The translations under genes were made by a program, and so were the position numbers. Source: Gordonia hydrophobica NBRC 16057 (GTDB lineage: Bacteria > Actinomycetota > Actinomycetes > Mycobacteriales > Mycobacteriaceae). Taken from it: a stretch of 64,000 nt of DNA. Shown in pieces: positions 62,838 through 64,000 of the stretch. The stretch lies in assembly GCF_001592365.1 (NCBI RefSeq), contig NZ_BCWU01000005.1, positions 62,001-126,000 of the forward strand, given 5' to 3'. How positions within the stretch are numbered: position 1 is the stretch's first letter; each line of letters begins with the position of its first letter. The notes under the pieces were generated by a model. It searched no databases and had not been told where the DNA came from. It saw only the letters and a program-made list of their open reading frames with translations.

Positions 62838-64000
62838 ATGACCGAACTCGCAGACTCGGCGCTGTCGTACGCGTCCGGGGAGACGCAGCCGCCGCTCCTG
62901 ACCCGCACTATCGGCGCAACCCTCGCGGCGACCGCCGCGAAGTACCCCGAGTCCGACGCGCTCATCGACGCCGCCGTCGACCGGACCTGGACGTGGTCTC
63001 AGTTCCGGCGCGACGTTCTCGCCCTCGCGGCCGGTCTGCTGCGGCACGGCGTCCAGCCCGGCGACCGCGTCGCACTGTGGTCACCGAACCGCTTCGAATG
63101 GGTGCTGACACAGTTCGCGGCCGCCGAGATCGGTGCGATCCTCGTCGTCATCAACCCGTCGTACCGGCGCCACGAACTCGCCTATGCGTTGACGCAGTCG
63201 GGGACCTCACTGGTCCTCTCGGCGGAACGGTTCCGCGATTCCGCGTACGCCGAGATGCTCGACGACGTCCGTGATCAGGTCCCGGACCTGCGCGAGGTGG
63301 TGCTCTTCGAGTCCGAGGTCTTCGCCGCGATGCTGACCGAGCCGACGGCGGACGAGGTGGCGACGATCGCCGAGATCGCAGCAGGACTGAACGCGGCCGA
63401 CCCGATCAACATCCAGTACACGTCGGGCACCACCGGGTCGCCGAAGGGCGTCACGCTGACGCACCTCAACATCGGCAACAACGGCTACCTGGTCGGTGCG
63501 CTGCTGGAGTACACCGAGGCCGACCGCATCTGTCTGCCGGTGCCGTTCTACCACTGCTTCGGCATGGTGATGGGCAACCTCGCGGCCATCGCCTTCGGTT
63601 GTGCCATGGTGATTCCCGGACCGGCCTTCGAGCCCAAGGCCACGCTCGGCGCCGTCGAGAAGTACCGGTGCACCAGCCTGTACGGCGTGCCGACCATGTT
63701 CATCGCCGAGCTCGCCGTGCTCGATGCCGCAGGCGGGGCCGACGGAGACGGCGAGAGCTTCGACCTGTCGTCGCTGCGAACCGGGATCATGGCGGGCTCG
63801 CCGTGCCCGGAGCAGGTGATGCGCCGGGTGATCGACGAGATGAACATGTCGCAGGTGTCCATCTGCTACGGCATGACCGAGACCAGCCCGGTCTCGACCC
63901 AGACCCGGATGGACGACGCGCTGGACCTGCGAGTCGGCACCGTCGGACGCGTCGGTCCGCACTTGGAGATCAAGATCGCCGACCCGCTGACCGGCGAGAC
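62838..64000 (+). CDS. fadD35: Acyl-CoA synthetase, FadD35-like (3' end outside window)
   Basis: Partial: 387 residues run to the window end with no stop. AMP-binding enzyme: [20 protein letters not shown] is the P-loop, then [20 protein letters not shown] and [15 protein letters not shown]. It would activate a medium or branched fatty acid to its CoA ester with ATP. GGAGG is six bases before the ATG. Position after citE in the leucine operon fits fadD35 of mycobacteria; it may feed isovalerate or related acids into the pathway. Confidence 0.88.
   Translation, partial: MTELADSALSYASGETQPPLLTRTIGATLAATAAKYPESDALIDAAVDRTWTWSQFRRDVLALAAGLLRHGVQPGDRVALWSPNRFEWVLTQFAAAEIGAILVVINPSYRRHELAYALTQSGTSLVLSAERFRDSAYAEMLDDVRDQVPDLREVVLFESEVFAAMLTEPTADEVATIAEIAAGLNAADPINIQYTSGTTGSPKGVTLTHLNIGNNGYLVGALLEYTEADRICLPVPFYHCFGMVMGNLAAIAFGCAMVIPGPAFEPKATLGAVEKYRCTSLYGVPTMFIAELAVLDAAGGADGDGESFDLSSLRTGIMAGSPCPEQVMRRVIDEMNMSQVSICYGMTETSPVSTQTRMDDALDLRVGTVGRVGPHLEIKIADPLTGE

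Overview
The window is chromosomal DNA from a high-GC mycolic-acid actinomycete. Gene content and order recall Gordonia, Rhodococcus and Mycobacterium; Gordonia is my best guess, without a marker that settles it. Several runs follow the order I remember from Mycobacterium tuberculosis H37Rv: TrmH, SepH and SerC (Rv0881 to Rv0884c), GltA, an MBL protein with CtpE and its two small followers (Rv0906 to Rv0910), Fpg, SDR, Pgi, chorismate mutase, UvrD1, M23 peptidase and SucCD (Rv0944 to Rv0952), a DUF5336 protein (Rv0954), and then a block like Rv2506 to Rv2498c plus fadD35. These locus names are from memory, not from a search.

Layout. 1-7.2 kb: purine permease, Eis-like acetyltransferase, TrmH methyltransferase, the division regulator SepH, SerC. 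7.2-15.3 kb: the divergent YczE/YczR pair, PdxH, an exporter, a YihY protein, an MpaB-like oxygenase behind a repeat-built promoter, and PxpBC. 15.5-26.8 kb: citrate synthase with an FKBP, redox and lipid enzymes, and the CtpE neighbourhood, where a DNA glycosylase gene separates the two Rv0909/Rv0910-like genes. 26.8-32.1 kb: a SWIM zinc-finger protein, a 1096-residue partner, and a sunset-domain membrane protein.

32.2-36.1 kb is the accessory part. A 3.67-kb segment of visibly lower GC lies between two 146-bp direct repeats (97% identical) that begin eight bases inside the 5' end of tRNA-Arg(CCT). It carries an unrecognised 204-residue protein overlapping an XRE-ImmA/IrrE protein, a frameshifted gene and a small membrane protein. 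I see no integrase. This is the best candidate for an undescribed mobile or defence-like cassette.

36.1-56.5 kb: lipoprotein and membrane protein pair, SDRs, CysQ, Fpg, two DUF4185 proteins (one secreted, one without a signal peptide), Pgi, chorismate mutase, a polytopic membrane protein, UvrD/PcrA, an M23 peptidase, SucCD, a DUF5336 antigen-like protein, an AccD3-like protein. 55.8-64 kb: a TetR regulator, a perfect 26-bp operator, then accD1, accA1, fadE19, a MaoC hydratase, a CitE-type lyase and a fadD35-like ligase cut by the window end. Together these would take isovaleryl-CoA (leucine) and probably itaconyl-CoA to acetyl-CoA and acetoacetate or pyruvate.

Many genes have a TAnnnT -10 element six to eight bases before the start codon and no Shine-Dalgarno, which suggests leaderless mRNAs. 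Positions were read by eye and may be off by a base or two; no database search was run.
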